Assembly: GCF_017298635.1 (NCBI RefSeq)
Contig: NZ_CP071182.1
Location: 186,001 to 250,000 of the forward strand
DNA: 64,000 bases
Origin: Paenalicyclobacillus mengziensis
Lineage (GTDB): Bacteria > Bacillota > Bacilli > Alicyclobacillales > Alicyclobacillaceae
Direction: 5' to 3'
In this document: positions 8,588 through 18,256 of the stretch, one piece after another
Layout: each line of letters starts with the position of its first letter
How positions within the stretch are numbered: the first letter of the stretch is position 1
Notes under the pieces: generated by a model
The model's database searches: none
Told to the model about the DNA's origin: nothing
The model's input: the letters and a program-made list of their open reading frames with translations, nothing else
Translations under genes and position numbers: made by a program

Positions 8588-10170
8588 TTTGTCACCCCCA
8601 CTCGCACCGGTCCGAGGCCGAGTTCCTGTCTCAGGGCAATCTCGAATGGGTTGAAGTAGTCATCGGACCGAAGGAAGACGCCGGACAGACCTTTGCCACC
8701 GTCGATGAATCGCTTGACGTCTGCAAATACACCCGCCGCCAAGGCGTCAAAGAACCCTGTCTCGACAATGTGCTCGAGTAATTCGACAGCTTCTGCAAGG
8801 ACGGCTTGCGCGCGCTGCACAATGCGACCGTCCGGAACAAATTCAATTTCATCCGATAAATGCCGGGCGTTGTTAAACACATACTTCGCATTTTCGATGG
8901 ATAAGTGCCTATCCTGTATGAGCGGCGTATGGATCTGCTCCGTCATCATGCCAAGGAGTTGAATGCCTTGCCCTGTCATGACACCGACCATGTTAAAGAG
9001 CGCGTCCTGGACGTGCCCGCGGAAGATGTTTCCGGTCATGTGCTTCGTCGGCGGCATGTACTTGAGTGGCGCCCGCGGGAAGATCTCCCTGGCCATTTGC
9101 GCCTGCGCCAACTCCATCAAAAATCCGTCTTCAATCATCGGGTTCATCTCAAAGGCGTGCCCAAGGCCCATTTGCTCTTCCGGCAGTCCGACTCGAAGCG
9201 CAAACTGCTCGTTGATGAACTGGGAAGCCAGCACTGTGTGCGCAGCTTCCACCGCGTCCGCTGTCGTCAGGTAGTTGTCCTCGCCAGTGTTGATAATGAC
9301 GCCGGCGTAGGCGTTGATCATGCGCGAGAAGGCTTGGTCAACCAGCGTCCGCTGCGGGTTGATGTCGCGGAACAAAATGCCGTAGAGGGCATCGTTGAGC
9401 ATGACGTCAAGCCGCTCGAGCGCACCCATCGCAGCAATTTCAGGCATACACAGCCCCGAGCAGTAGTTGCAAAGTCGAATGTAGCGGCCAAGCTCTTCGC
9501 CGACCTCGTCGAGCCCCTCACGCATGATGCGAAAGTTCTCCTCGGTGGCGTACGTGCCGCCGAACCCCTCCGTGGTGGCGCCGTATGGGACATAGTCGAG
9601 CAGACTCTGCCCCGTGCTGCGGATGACGGCAATGATATCCGCTCCCTGTCTGGCTGCCGCGCGGGCCTGAACCACATCTTCGTAGATGTTGCCGGTCGCG
9701 ACAATGACGTATACGAGCGGCGCCTGACCGCCGTCAAGCCGACTGAGGTAGTCGTCCCTCTTCGCTCGATTCAGGGCGATCCGCTGGACGCCAGAGTTCG
9801 CCAGGGCCCTGGCCCGATGTTGAACCTGTGCCTCACTGGCCTTTGGCAGTGTCGTCAAATCAATCGACCCATCCGCAATGGCCTCAGCCAGTTCCTGTGC
9901 CTCAAGACCTGTGGCCATCATGGCACTGACAAACGGGCGTGACACCCCGCCAGCGAGATGACCTGCCGCTGAAATGGCATCGACGACGACGTTTGGCAAC
10001 GGGACACCGTCCGCGTCGACACCATCTACCCCAAACAAGCGCAACACCGTGCGTTCCACGGAGACCGTGGTCCGCTTCGAGATGAAGTCTGTTACGGCGT
10101 CAGCAATTGCGGCTGCTGCTGTCCTTGCCCTGTTCACCATCTCTGGACTCAGGTTTAACTTGGACTTCAT
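8584..10170 (-). CDS. kamD: Lysine 5,6-aminomutase alpha subunit
   Basis: Large catalytic TIM-barrel subunit of lysine 5,6-aminomutase, 528 residues with the start chosen here. I chose ATG at 10170 (MKSKLNLSP) because GGGAGGGGAGC lies just before it and it overlaps the kamC stop as ATGA. A longer reading from 10215 lacks such support. Family-like stretches include YNYCSGLCMPEIAAMGALERLD-type sequence near the middle and MPPTKHMTGNIFRGH toward the end. It needs KamE for B12 and PLP binding. The neighbouring kamB and kamC genes probably encode its reactivation system. Confidence 0.93.
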   Translation of the reverse strand: MKSKLNLSPEMVNRARTAAAAIADAVTDFISKRTTVSVERTVLRLFGVDGVDADGVPLPNVVVDAISAAGHLAGGVSRPFVSAMMATGLEAQELAEAIADGSIDLTTLPKASEAQVQHRARALANSGVQRIALNRAKRDDYLSRLDGGQAPLVYVIVATGNIYEDVVQARAAARQGADIIAVIRSTGQSLLDYVPYGATTEGFGGTYATEENFRIMREGLDEVGEELGRYIRLCNYCSGLCMPEIAAMGALERLDVMLNDALYGILFRDINPQRTLVDQAFSRMINAYAGVIINTGEDNYLTTADAVEAAHTVLASQFINEQFALRVGLPEEQMGLGHAFEMNPMIEDGFLMELAQAQMAREIFPRAPLKYMPPTKHMTGNIFRGHVQDALFNMVGVMTGQGIQLLGMMTEQIHTPLIQDRHLSIENAKYVFNNARHLSDEIEFVPDGRIVQRAQAVLAEAVELLEHIVETGFFDALAAGVFADVKRFIDGGKGLSGVFLRSDDYFNPFEIALRQELGLGPVRVGVTK

Positions 10171-12059
10171 GGTTTGCTCCCCTCCCGCAAATACTGCCTT
10201 GCATATTTCAGCCATTCGTCCGGTGCCCCGAGAAACTCAGCTACTGGCAAGGCCTCCTGTTGAATGGATTGCTCGTTTACGCGTTCAATCTGGTAATCCA
10301 TTGCTGCTTCGAGCTGCATCAAGCGGTCCTCTTCCCTGGTCTGTTCGGTGCCCTTTGTCCCCAATGAGGTGTGGGCGTCGTGTCCATGACTGTCGATGGG
10401 TAAACCGGGTTTACCGCCAACATCGCGCTTTAAACCGCGTACCCGGAACTTGGCGACGGTTGGTTCGTGCAGCGGATCGGCGTAGTGTGTTGCCAAAAAG
10501 ACCACAGACTGGGTCCCTGCCGTCCGCTCATTCAGCGCCCGAACCAGCCCCGTCACGAGTGCTGCACCTTCGACAGGGTTGGTCGATCGGACGGGCTCGT
10601 CGAATACCGTCAGAGCAGGCGGTCTCTGAACCAAAGCCTCCCAACACGTACTGACCCTGACGACTTCCGCGCCGTATGCGCTTAGGCCCGAGTGGAGGTC
10701 GGTACCGCTTGTCGCGGCAAAGCGGATGGAAGAAAAAAGACGTGTTCGAAATGACCTGGCTGGCACGGGCAGTCCATATTGCGCCAAGATCTGACTCGCA
10801 GTAAGCACAGACAAAGACATCGTCTTGCCGCCCATGTTGGCTCCGAACAGGATATTCACACCGTCCTCTGGCAGAAGCGTCACCGGAGTAAAAGCGTGAC
10901 CACCGATTTTTGTCAGCCGCTCGGCGGCTTCCAAATGAATCCCGTCCGTCAGCTCGACCTGAGTCCCAAACTCTGGAACACAGCCGTGCATGAGACGGAG
11001 CATGTGAACCTTAGCGGTTCTTATGTCCAGCTCCGTTACAGCAGTGATTGCGCGTTCCCAGACGTTCAAGGTATCCCTGATACGGTTGGTCAGCAGTGTG
11101 AAGAGCCGCTGTTCCTCGACTTCAAGCTGTTCTTTCGCGCGCTCGAAAGCTGCCTTTGCATTGGCGAGGTCCTCATCCGGCAGGACTTCAAAGATACTTT
11201 CATAAGGTGTGTCTCGCAGCCACTTGAGGCGGTTATCCTGTTTGCATGCTTCAGCGAGCTGGCGCTCATGTGGCAACGGAAGGACCAAGTGCCCGTCCGC
11301 GCGCAGTTTTGATGAGGTGAGTGCGGTCCACAGTTGATTTTGCTGTCGTTTGGCGGCCGTGACCCTTTGCATCGCTGCGGTCACAGCCTGCTGAGCCGCC
11401 GTGTACAGCTTTGAATCCAGGTCCTCGACGGAGAACTGCTCTGATGCAGCAGACGCCGCCTCGTAGAGAGCCGTCGAACCCACTGAATCAGCCTCACCAA
11501 ACGTGCCTGTAGAGCCAGGCTCCTTCATGAAGACCTCCACCAGTGGAACGAAGTCGCCGGGGTCACTCCAAGGTGCCTTCCTCACCGTTTGCGACAACGC
11601 AAGGTGAAGCCCCCGGACGGCAAACTGTTTTAGGGCGAGAAAGTGTTTCGGCGTCAAGGGCGCCGTACTCCAGGTAAGCATCGACACAGTGTCACGGATG
11701 TCTGGCAAGCGAGCCAGTTGGTCACGAATCGTGCCGATGTCTGACTCTGACCAGTGGAGCCGGTCTTCCCGCAGCCGCTGCCAGCAAAGTTCTGCATCAT
11801 GCTCAAGGCCAGGCAACAGCGGTTTCAACTGACCCTTCGCCGCCCGGCCATAGGCCGTGACGGGGCTGAAGACCTGCCAAAAGGCGTGCCAGTGGATGGC
11901 TTCTTTGCTCTCTTCATCGAGCCAATCGACACTCTCCGCCACCTGCTGCGGCAGCTCTCGCGTTTCTGAAACCCGTTCTGTCGACTCCCGCTTCTCTGAA
12001 ATCTGCTCTGGCGACTGGCGCGTCTCTGACTCTCGCGTCTTCGGAACCTGCGCCTTCAT
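10167..12059 (-). CDS. kamC: MutS-like ATPase, aminomutase reactivase KamC
   Basis: A 630-residue ATPase related to the C-terminal part of MutS. The Walker A motif GANMGGKT is near residue 405 and a Walker B-like stretch LTVFDEPVRSTNP near residue 486. MutS mismatch-recognition and clamp domains are not evident. In lysine-fermentation operons this gene always accompanies kamB, kamD and kamE, and it is annotated as part of the reactivase that replaces damaged B12 cofactor. That function is established knowledge of the family, not read here. The first ~50 residues are low-complexity, with repeated SETRE/SEKRE-type segments. It overlaps kamB (TGATG) and kamD (ATGA). Confidence 0.85.
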   Translation of the reverse strand: MKAQVPKTRESETRQSPEQISEKRESTERVSETRELPQQVAESVDWLDEESKEAIHWHAFWQVFSPVTAYGRAAKGQLKPLLPGLEHDAELCWQRLREDRLHWSESDIGTIRDQLARLPDIRDTVSMLTWSTAPLTPKHFLALKQFAVRGLHLALSQTVRKAPWSDPGDFVPLVEVFMKEPGSTGTFGEADSVGSTALYEAASAASEQFSVEDLDSKLYTAAQQAVTAAMQRVTAAKRQQNQLWTALTSSKLRADGHLVLPLPHERQLAEACKQDNRLKWLRDTPYESIFEVLPDEDLANAKAAFERAKEQLEVEEQRLFTLLTNRIRDTLNVWERAITAVTELDIRTAKVHMLRLMHGCVPEFGTQVELTDGIHLEAAERLTKIGGHAFTPVTLLPEDGVNILFGANMGGKTMSLSVLTASQILAQYGLPVPARSFRTRLFSSIRFAATSGTDLHSGLSAYGAEVVRVSTCWEALVQRPPALTVFDEPVRSTNPVEGAALVTGLVRALNERTAGTQSVVFLATHYADPLHEPTVAKFRVRGLKRDVGGKPGLPIDSHGHDAHTSLGTKGTEQTREEDRLMQLEAAMDYQIERVNEQSIQQEALPVAEFLGAPDEWLKYARQYLREGSKP

Positions 12060-13153
12060 CAGCCTTCACCCCCCTGTAAGGCGGTGCGGTTTGCTTCGAG
12101 GGCATCGCTGGTTGTTTCCGCCATGTGAAGGGCGTCGAAGACCGGGACGTCTCCGGCCACTTCTGCCACGGCGGACAGGAGCTCTACACGCGGCAGGTCC
12201 ACTCCGGCAATGTGATGCGGGTTTGCTGCAATGGCAGCCAGCGGCAACCTGTCCCACACACTAAGCCCGTGACCGTGCCGCATCAGCCTTCGGTGCGCGC
12301 GGCCGGAGAGGAGCACTTGCGCCGGATGATCGGCGACAATTTGGATGTCCCTCGGATGCCGCAGGAGGCTGTCCACCGTGCCGTCTGTGACTGCTCCGGG
12401 AATGTAGACAGCGACAACGTCGTCACTCCAACCCATCTGACGTGTTACGTCAAACATGACGGCGTGGGCCGGGACGTAGAGGACGTCAAGGTGACCCGGC
12501 GCGTCCTCCCGCTCGACCGCGAGCGCCGCTTGGCGATTTCTTCGCGCCTGTGCAAACAGCGCCTTCCACTCGGGTCCTGTTTCCTGCAGTCCAAACCGGG
12601 CAATCACGGGCTGAGCGTTGTCTGCAACTTCCTGCACGGTGTTGCCAACGACGGCCCCGACAGCGAGCACAGCGGCATCGACGAGCGTCGGTGTAGCTGC
12701 GGCAACCCTGTCGAAGGCGCCATCGACAAGCACGAAGTGGCAGCCGAGATGCCTCAGTGCATCCACCGCCATCTGTACGTGGGCCCGCTGCCGGATGCCA
12801 GCGAGGACCACCGTTCCTGGCGTCGTCACCCGCACCACCATCACCGGACCGAGGGGCGAGGATATCGGCAGCTCCGCAATCCACTCAAACAGGGCCCCAG
12901 AGTCAAGCAGCGCCCGTTCGGCGGATGCCACGTATGTGCCGTACTCCGCAAACACGCGAGGCTTTGGAACGCCAAGAATGGCATCGAGTCGCTCCCCATC
13001 TACCCCAATGCTGAGGAGCCCAACGGACTCCTCAGCATCGCTCAGTTGATGCAAAAACGCGTTTAACGCGGTTGTTTTTCCGGCATGTTTGGCGATCCCG
13101 ATGAACGCCAGCTTTCGCCAGTTGTTTTGCCTGCACCGCAGAAGCAGGTCCAT
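12059..13153 (-). CDS. kamB: Aminomutase reactivase accessory protein KamB
   Basis: A 364-residue P-loop protein. The nucleotide-binding motif GIAKHAGKTT is at residues 19-28, followed by TALNAFLHQL. The rest does not resemble common GTPases. Position between kamA and kamC matches kamB of fusobacterial and clostridial lysine-fermentation operons, whose product works with KamC on lysine 5,6-aminomutase. ATG follows GGAGGTGATGG. A 98-bp gap separates it from kamA. I am sure of the P-loop and the synteny; the biochemical role is inferred from the family. Confidence 0.82.
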   Translation of the reverse strand: MDLLLRCRQNNWRKLAFIGIAKHAGKTTALNAFLHQLSDAEESVGLLSIGVDGERLDAILGVPKPRVFAEYGTYVASAERALLDSGALFEWIAELPISSPLGPVMVVRVTTPGTVVLAGIRQRAHVQMAVDALRHLGCHFVLVDGAFDRVAAATPTLVDAAVLAVGAVVGNTVQEVADNAQPVIARFGLQETGPEWKALFAQARRNRQAALAVEREDAPGHLDVLYVPAHAVMFDVTRQMGWSDDVVAVYIPGAVTDGTVDSLLRHPRDIQIVADHPAQVLLSGRAHRRLMRHGHGLSVWDRLPLAAIAANPHHIAGVDLPRVELLSAVAEVAGDVPVFDALHMAETTSDALEANRTALQGGEG

Positions 13154-13251
13154 CGGCCATCACCTCCATCCGCGTTCCGATGGGATTGACACCTAACATT
13201 TCAAACCCAGGATTCAAACCTCCGATTCACACCGCAGCAGCATTCACGCAC

Positions 13252-14607
13252 TCAGTTGTGACGATGAGCCCGGCGGAGTGAATCGAGATCGGCGTGTTCA
13301 CGGTCTAAATGCTCGCGTTCCGTACGCCGTTTCAGGCCTTTCGGCTCCAAGGTCAGGTCAACGTCGTTCAGGAGGCGCGCCACCCCGATGAGCTCATCCT
13401 TGTCACGGGAATGGTCATGCGTGCATGACGGCGGACAGCCCTTATCTTCATAAATCGGTTCGTGATAAGTCGTGATGACACCTTCGAAGTTACGCAGAAT
13501 GACCTTGCCGTGGCCCTGGGAAATCAGATACTGGGGGCCGACCGGAATCTTGCCGCCGCCGCCCGGCGCATCGACGATGTAGGTCGGAATCGCGTAGCCG
13601 GAAGTGTGGCCGCGGAGTTGCTCCATGATTTCAATCCCCTTCGCAACGCTCGTACGGAAGTGCTCAATGCCCTCTGACAAGTCGCATTGATAGAGATAGT
13701 ATGGGCGAACGCGGATCTTAACGAGATCGTGCAACAGTTTCTTCATGATGTGCGGACAGTCGTTGACGCCGCGCATGAGCACGGACTGGTTGCCAAGCGG
13801 GACACCTGCGTCAGCAAGCTTCTCGCAAGCGGCTGCGGCTTCCGGCGTGATCTCGTCGGGGTGATTGAAGTGCGTGTTGATCCACACCGGGTGGTACTTC
13901 TTTAAGATGGTGCACAGGTTATCGGTGATGCGCTGCGGGAACACGACCGGCGCACGCGTGCCAATGCGGATGATTTCGACATGTGGAATGGCCCGCAGTT
14001 CACTGAGAATGTATTCGAGAATGCGGTCATTCACGAGCAATCCGTCACCGCCAGAGAGCAAAACGTCACGGACCTGTGGCGTCCGCCGGATATAGTCAAT
14101 GGCTGCATCGAGCTGCGGTTTTGGAACCGCGTGCCCAACCTGCCCGGAGAAGCGGCGGCGCGTGCAGTGGCGGCAGTACATCGAGCACTGGTTGGTGATG
14201 AGGAAGAGCACCCGGTCCGGATAGCGGTGCGTGAGTCCGAGCACCGGAGAGTCTTCGTCTTCGTCGAGCGGGTCTTCCATATCCCACGGGGACCGTTGCA
14301 TCTCATTCGAGAGCGGAACGGCCTGCATGCGGACAGGGCACGTGGGGTCGTCCGGGTCCATCAGCATCGCATAATAAGGCGTGATGCGCAGCGGAATAGA
14401 CTCGCGGACGTTCTCAACGCCGCCAACCTCGTCCTCTGTCAGGTTGACAACCTGTTTCAATTCATCGACGGTGTTGATGGTGTGCGTGAGCTGCCATTTC
14501 CAATCGTTCCACTGCTCGTCTGTGACATCTTTCCACAGTTCAATGTCCCGAAAGTGGCGCTGCTTCTTGCCATAGCGGTGGGTCAGGTTTTTCTCGAGTA
14601 AACTCAT
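13252..14607 (-). CDS. kamA: L-lysine 2,3-aminomutase
   Basis: Radical SAM, PLP-dependent enzyme that converts L-lysine to L-beta-lysine, the first step of the pathway. The 4Fe-4S/SAM motif is CSMYCRHC (CxxxCxxC), followed by TRRRFSGQ. The PLP lysine lies in the [11 protein letters not shown] motif. At 451 residues it has family length, with a charged C-terminal tail ([13 protein letters not shown]) of the kind seen in clostridial KamA. RBS GGAGGATG precedes the ATG. The substrate call is strengthened by neighbours kdd and kamB-E. EF-P lysyl-modification homologues (EpmB) are shorter and lack this context. Confidence 0.95.
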   Translation of the reverse strand: MSLLEKNLTHRYGKKQRHFRDIELWKDVTDEQWNDWKWQLTHTINTVDELKQVVNLTEDEVGGVENVRESIPLRITPYYAMLMDPDDPTCPVRMQAVPLSNEMQRSPWDMEDPLDEDEDSPVLGLTHRYPDRVLFLITNQCSMYCRHCTRRRFSGQVGHAVPKPQLDAAIDYIRRTPQVRDVLLSGGDGLLVNDRILEYILSELRAIPHVEIIRIGTRAPVVFPQRITDNLCTILKKYHPVWINTHFNHPDEITPEAAAACEKLADAGVPLGNQSVLMRGVNDCPHIMKKLLHDLVKIRVRPYYLYQCDLSEGIEHFRTSVAKGIEIMEQLRGHTSGYAIPTYIVDAPGGGGKIPVGPQYLISQGHGKVILRNFEGVITTYHEPIYEDKGCPPSCTHDHSRDKDELIGVARLLNDVDLTLEPKGLKRRTEREHLDREHADLDSLRRAHRHN

Positions 14608-14795
14608 GTGTTGTCATCCTCCTTCAAGTTGGTCAGTGATAAGTCGTCAGTGATGACTATGAAATGCTCACTTCGCTCCGGTCGGCTGGCTCCAAGCCAG
14701 ACTACGCCGCAGCTTGTGTGCCCATTTTTCGGCGCGGCAGCTGGTTCGCATTACCAGACCGCAGAGCTGAGCCGTCGATTGGGTCCGTCGATGGC

Positions 14796-15929
14796 CTATC
14801 GTCCGGCAAATTTCTGTTCGAACACCGCGAGTAACGCGGGCGTTTCGCGCAGGAGGTTCAAAGCGTGATGGGCATGCCCTTTGCAGTACCCGTTGCCAAT
14901 CATCAGATGGACGTCCTTGCCGACGCCTTCTGCACCAAGGGCTGCCGCGGTAAAACTGGTTGCCATGCTGAAGAAGTACACAGTCCCTTGGTCCTTCGCG
15001 CACAGAATGCAGCTCATCTCGGTGCCAGGTACATTGACGCAGTTGATGACAACGTCCGCCAAGTTTCCCTCGAGGGCTGCTGTCACTGCTTGGTAAACAT
15101 CCGCTGACCTGGTGGCGTCAAGGTTGAGAACCGCGTCCGCAAAGCCGAGATTTGCCACACGCTCGCAGGCTGCTTCGCCGTATTCGATGGCGACGATTTT
15201 GCCGGTGCCACTTTGCCTTCGGGCCTCCGCCAGCACGGTCAGTCCCGACTTGCCGCCAGCTCCGAAAATGACCACCGTATTGCCTTTTTGTACGAGCCGC
15301 GCAGTCTGGGCCGGTGCCCCGCAGACGTCGAACACGGCAAGGGCAACCCTATCGGGCAAATCATCCGGCATCTTGGCAAAGATTCCGCTTTCAAAGAGAA
15401 CCGCGGTGGCCTCTACATCGAGCTGAGCATTTCTCATGTCGACGCGGTGAATCTTGCGCAAGGAAAGTGGCGTTAAGGACAGCGAAACAAGGGTTGCGAT
15501 GCGGTCCCCCACCTTGACGTCGCCGCGTTCTGCAATGTGCGATCCGATTTGCGTCACCCGACCGATGAGCATCCCGCCAGAGCCTGTGACTGGGTTATGC
15601 ATCTTTCCGCGCTGACGCACAATCTCAAATACGCCATCAGCCAGTTTCCCAGCATCGTTGTCTGCTGCTGTTTTCAGTTGCGTGAATGAGGCTGAGTCAA
15701 TGTTGAGAATTTCCACGTCGATAAGGATCTCGCTGTCATGGCAGACAGGGGTGTTGTCAACCCGCCACGCTGCCTGTGGCATGACGCCTTGCGGCTCAAG
15801 GACCCGATACAGTCCATAAGGATCCGTTTGAGTGGCGCTGGCGTGATGGGCCAAATTGGCTTGAGTCGCGCTGGCGTGGATTGGACCCGCTTGAGTCGGA
15901 TTGGCTTGAGTCGGATTCGTTTGCGGCAT
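14796..15929 (-). CDS. kdd: L-erythro-3,5-diaminohexanoate dehydrogenase
   Basis: NAD(P)-dependent deaminating dehydrogenase that acts on the product of the two aminomutases and yields 5-amino-3-oxohexanoate. A Rossmann nucleotide-binding stretch VVIFGAGGKSGLTVLAEARR is clear, and the C-terminal DVHLMIGNGYCKGHA segment is typical of Kdd. I chose ATG at 15929, behind GGAGGGAAGGG; the frame continues upstream but without a ribosome site. The first ~40 residues are a repetitive Asn/Thr/Gln/Ala-rich tail from 15-bp DNA repeats and are absent from usual ~340-residue homologues. It is the first gene of the operon, 45 bp from a sigma-54 promoter. Confidence 0.9.
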   Translation of the reverse strand: MPQTNPTQANPTQAGPIHASATQANLAHHASATQTDPYGLYRVLEPQGVMPQAAWRVDNTPVCHDSEILIDVEILNIDSASFTQLKTAADNDAGKLADGVFEIVRQRGKMHNPVTGSGGMLIGRVTQIGSHIAERGDVKVGDRIATLVSLSLTPLSLRKIHRVDMRNAQLDVEATAVLFESGIFAKMPDDLPDRVALAVFDVCGAPAQTARLVQKGNTVVIFGAGGKSGLTVLAEARRQSGTGKIVAIEYGEAACERVANLGFADAVLNLDATRSADVYQAVTAALEGNLADVVINCVNVPGTEMSCILCAKDQGTVYFFSMATSFTAAALGAEGVGKDVHLMIGNGYCKGHAHHALNLLRETPALLAVFEQKFAGR

Positions 15930-15973
15930 TACCCTTCCCTCCAGACACTGATGTGCATCTGCTGAAAGAATAA

Positions 15974-15989
15974 TGCAAAAAGTGTGCCA
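15974..15989 (-). promoter_or_regulatory. Sigma-54 promoter of the lysine operon
   Basis: Read on the minus strand the sequence is TGGCACACTTTTTGCA. It matches the -24/-12 consensus TGGCACG-N4-TTGCW at all key bases except the last base of the first box, with the required 10 bp between GG and GC. It lies about 45 bp ahead of kdd, and the next gene upstream encodes a sigma-54 activator. Confidence 0.9.
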
Positions 15990-16076
15990 TCGATGCTGTA
16001 CTCTGAAGCAATTGGCGTAAATTCGCGGTTTGTCATGGGCAAGTGGGGGGCAAACGATGGTGTGGGCAGTGGCGTA

Positions 16077-16128
16077 GAGAAAAGGGTGTTTGCGGTGGAG
16101 AAAAGGTGGGTTGCATTCGGGAAAAAGC
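16077..16128. promoter_or_regulatory. Candidate enhancer repeats for the sigma-54 activator
   Basis: Three direct repeats (GAGAAAAGG at 16077 and 16098, GGGAAAAAG at 16119) are exactly 21 bp apart, two turns of the helix. They lie about 90-150 bp upstream of the sigma-54 promoter, where activator binding sites usually sit. They could also simply be another 21-bp tandem repeat of this repeat-rich genome. Confidence 0.45.
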
Positions 16129-16151
16129 TTACAATACGTGAGGTATAAGGA

Positions 16152-16361
16152 GATAACGCGTTTGTAACGCGTTATTACCATTTACGGGTGCTCATCTTAG
16201 ATGAAATAACGCGTCCGTGACGCGTTATCACCTTTACTGGCGTGAATAGCGCGTTGGCAACGCGTTATTCTGTGTCCCAATTTCAATAGCGCGTTCACAA
16301 CTCGCTATTTTGGTGGCCTGGGTCAGCTTTCGGCCGAATAACGCGCTCACAGCGCGTTAAG
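16152..16361. repeat. Five-palindrome element, copy D (complete)
   Basis: Units start at 16152, 16205, 16245, 16285 and 16337 (spacings 53, 40, 40, 52). It sits between the 3' end of the sigma-54 regulator gene and the enhancer region of kdd. Unit 5 is followed within 8 bp by three copies of the 9-bp repeat CCGTTGACT (16369-16395). Confidence 0.9.
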
Positions 16362-16368
16362 CTCCAAT

Positions 16369-16395
16369 CCGTTGACTCCGTTGACTCCGTTGAGT
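16369..16395. repeat. 9-bp tandem array after copy D
   Basis: Three direct copies of CCGTTGACT (the last ends AGT) start at 16369, 16378 and 16387, immediately to the right of palindrome unit 5. Confidence 0.8.
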
Positions 16396-16461
16396 CGCCG
16401 CCCGGCTTCAACACGTCGAGGCGCGTGGGACAGGGCCCGCTTAACCTCCTCACCCGGCCGT

Positions 16462-18219
16462 TCATTCGATGTTCATCTGTTTCAGGCGATATTGCAGGGT
16501 CTGGCGAGGCATCCGAAGGAGTTCAGCCGCTTGTTTCACGTTTCCGGCAGCCGATTTCACAGCGTGAGTCAAAATAATCCGTTCAAACGCGCTTTGCAGG
16601 TCCTTCCAACCAAGTGAAGAGGACTCAGATGTCTCAATTCTGTGCCAAAACTCAGGCAGCCCGGCCTGCTCCAGGGCGCCAACCCAAGGTTCCTGCGCCA
16701 ATTTTTCGGCACTCAATTTTTGATACACGTTCAATTCTGCCGAATTTTCGGCACGATCGCGATTGTACTCAGTCCGCACCCTCTCGGCACTTGCAGCGTC
16801 ATTGGAACGCGGACCCACCACGTCTCCTGAGCCCTGTCCCTCTCCTGAGCCCTGTCCCTCTCCTGAGCCCTGTCCTTCTCCTGAGCCCTGTCCTTCTCCT
16901 GAGCGGTGGGCGGTTCCTGTGGCTTGCGGCGTAAAAGGACCCCTGGCGTCACTTGCCACAACCTGCCACATGCCGTGCTGTGCGGCATAGTTGCGCAGGT
17001 GAATCGGCAGGCTCTCGATGTCGATAAGTCCCTCATCGACAAGGTTCATCGCCGCCTCGAGAGCGTTCTCGAGTTCGCGCACGTTGCCAGGCCAGGAGTA
17101 GTTGGCAAAGAGGTCTGCAACATCCTCTGTGACGCCGCGCACGCGCGCTCCGAAGCGGCCGTTCAGCTTGCCGATGAAATGCTCCGTGAGCACAGCGAGA
17201 TCGCCCCGTCTGTCCCTGAGCGGCGGCAGGTCAAATCGAACCACGTTGATGCGGAAATACAGGTCACTCCGAAGCTGCCCCTCGCGCACCGCATCTTCGG
17301 GCAGCACGTTGGTGGCTGTGATGACGCGAACGTCGACACGGCGAACCCGCAGGTCACCGACCCGCATGAGTTCACCTTCCTGCAGCACGCGAAGTAGTTT
17401 CGCCTGCAACTCAAGCGGCATCGACTGAATCTCGTCAAGGAACAAGGTACCGCTGTCGGCAAGCTCGAACAAGCCTGCCCGGTCCTCGGCCCCCGTGAAA
17501 CTTCCCCGGACCGTGCCAAACAGAATCCCTTCAAGTAACGATGCCGGCAGCGCCGCACAATTTAAGGCCAAAAACGGATCGCTATGGCGCGGACTGGCGT
17601 TGTGAATCGCCTGCACCAGAAGTTCCTTCCCGGTTCCAGTCTCGCCGTAGATTAAGATGGAGGAGTTTGTGTGAGAAGCCTTGTCAGCCCGACGCTTCAC
17701 TTCAATCAGTGGGCCATACTCGGTTAACAGGTGGGAGAACAGGTACACCGCTTTGGGCGAGGAGTCGGCTGTCCGCGAGCTTCGATGCGCGCCTTTTCTA
17801 GTGGCCGATCCCGCCACCTGCGCCTGCAACTCCAACACCTGCTCCGAGAGCCGCTTCACCTGTGTGAGGTCCTTGGCCACTTCGAGCGCCCCCACTAGGT
17901 GGCCATCCGAGAGGATGGGCAAACTCGTATTGACGGTATGGACTTTCACGCCAAGGTAGTTGGTATAGGTCTGCGGCCGATTGTAGATAGGCCTGCCAGT
18001 TTTCAGGACCTGAAGTAGGGTGCTGGTACCGCTCTCTAGCGACGGAAAAGACTGCAGTATGTGTTTGCCGAGGACGTTTTCCGGGCGGAGTCCGTCAAGC
18101 CGGGCGGCTGCGCGGTTGTAGACGGTGGTTTCGCCAGCCAGGTTGACGGCATGGATGCCTTCATCGATTGTATCGAGAATCTCAACGAGTGCGTCCCGGC
18201 TCAAATCGAGATCGGCCAC
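16462..18219 (-). CDS. Sigma-54-dependent activator, PAS-AAA-Fis
   Basis: Enhancer-binding activator of 585 residues. An N-terminal PAS domain (about residues 5-110, ILDTIDEGIHAVNLAGE) probably senses the inducer. The AAA+ domain has Walker A GETGTGKE, the sigma-54 contact loop as GSFTGA (variant of GAFTGA), and Walker B GTLFLDEIQ. A Fis-type helix-turn-helix ends the protein (GNVKQAAELLRMPRQTLQYRL). Between them is a linker of about four GEGQGS units from an 18-bp DNA repeat (about 16824-16905). I chose GTG at 18219, behind GAGGAGGGG. It lies upstream of kdd and most likely activates the sigma-54 promoter at 15974. Confidence 0.9.
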   Translation of the reverse strand: MADLDLSRDALVEILDTIDEGIHAVNLAGETTVYNRAAARLDGLRPENVLGKHILQSFPSLESGTSTLLQVLKTGRPIYNRPQTYTNYLGVKVHTVNTSLPILSDGHLVGALEVAKDLTQVKRLSEQVLELQAQVAGSATRKGAHRSSRTADSSPKAVYLFSHLLTEYGPLIEVKRRADKASHTNSSILIYGETGTGKELLVQAIHNASPRHSDPFLALNCAALPASLLEGILFGTVRGSFTGAEDRAGLFELADSGTLFLDEIQSMPLELQAKLLRVLQEGELMRVGDLRVRRVDVRVITATNVLPEDAVREGQLRSDLYFRINVVRFDLPPLRDRRGDLAVLTEHFIGKLNGRFGARVRGVTEDVADLFANYSWPGNVRELENALEAAMNLVDEGLIDIESLPIHLRNYAAQHGMWQVVASDARGPFTPQATGTAHRSGEGQGSGEGQGSGEGQGSGEGQGSGDVVGPRSNDAASAERVRTEYNRDRAENSAELNVYQKLSAEKLAQEPWVGALEQAGLPEFWHRIETSESSSLGWKDLQSAFERIILTHAVKSAAGNVKQAAELLRMPRQTLQYRLKQMNIE

Positions 18220-18256
18220 ACGCCACCCCTCCTCAATCACGCCCTGCTTGCTTCCG

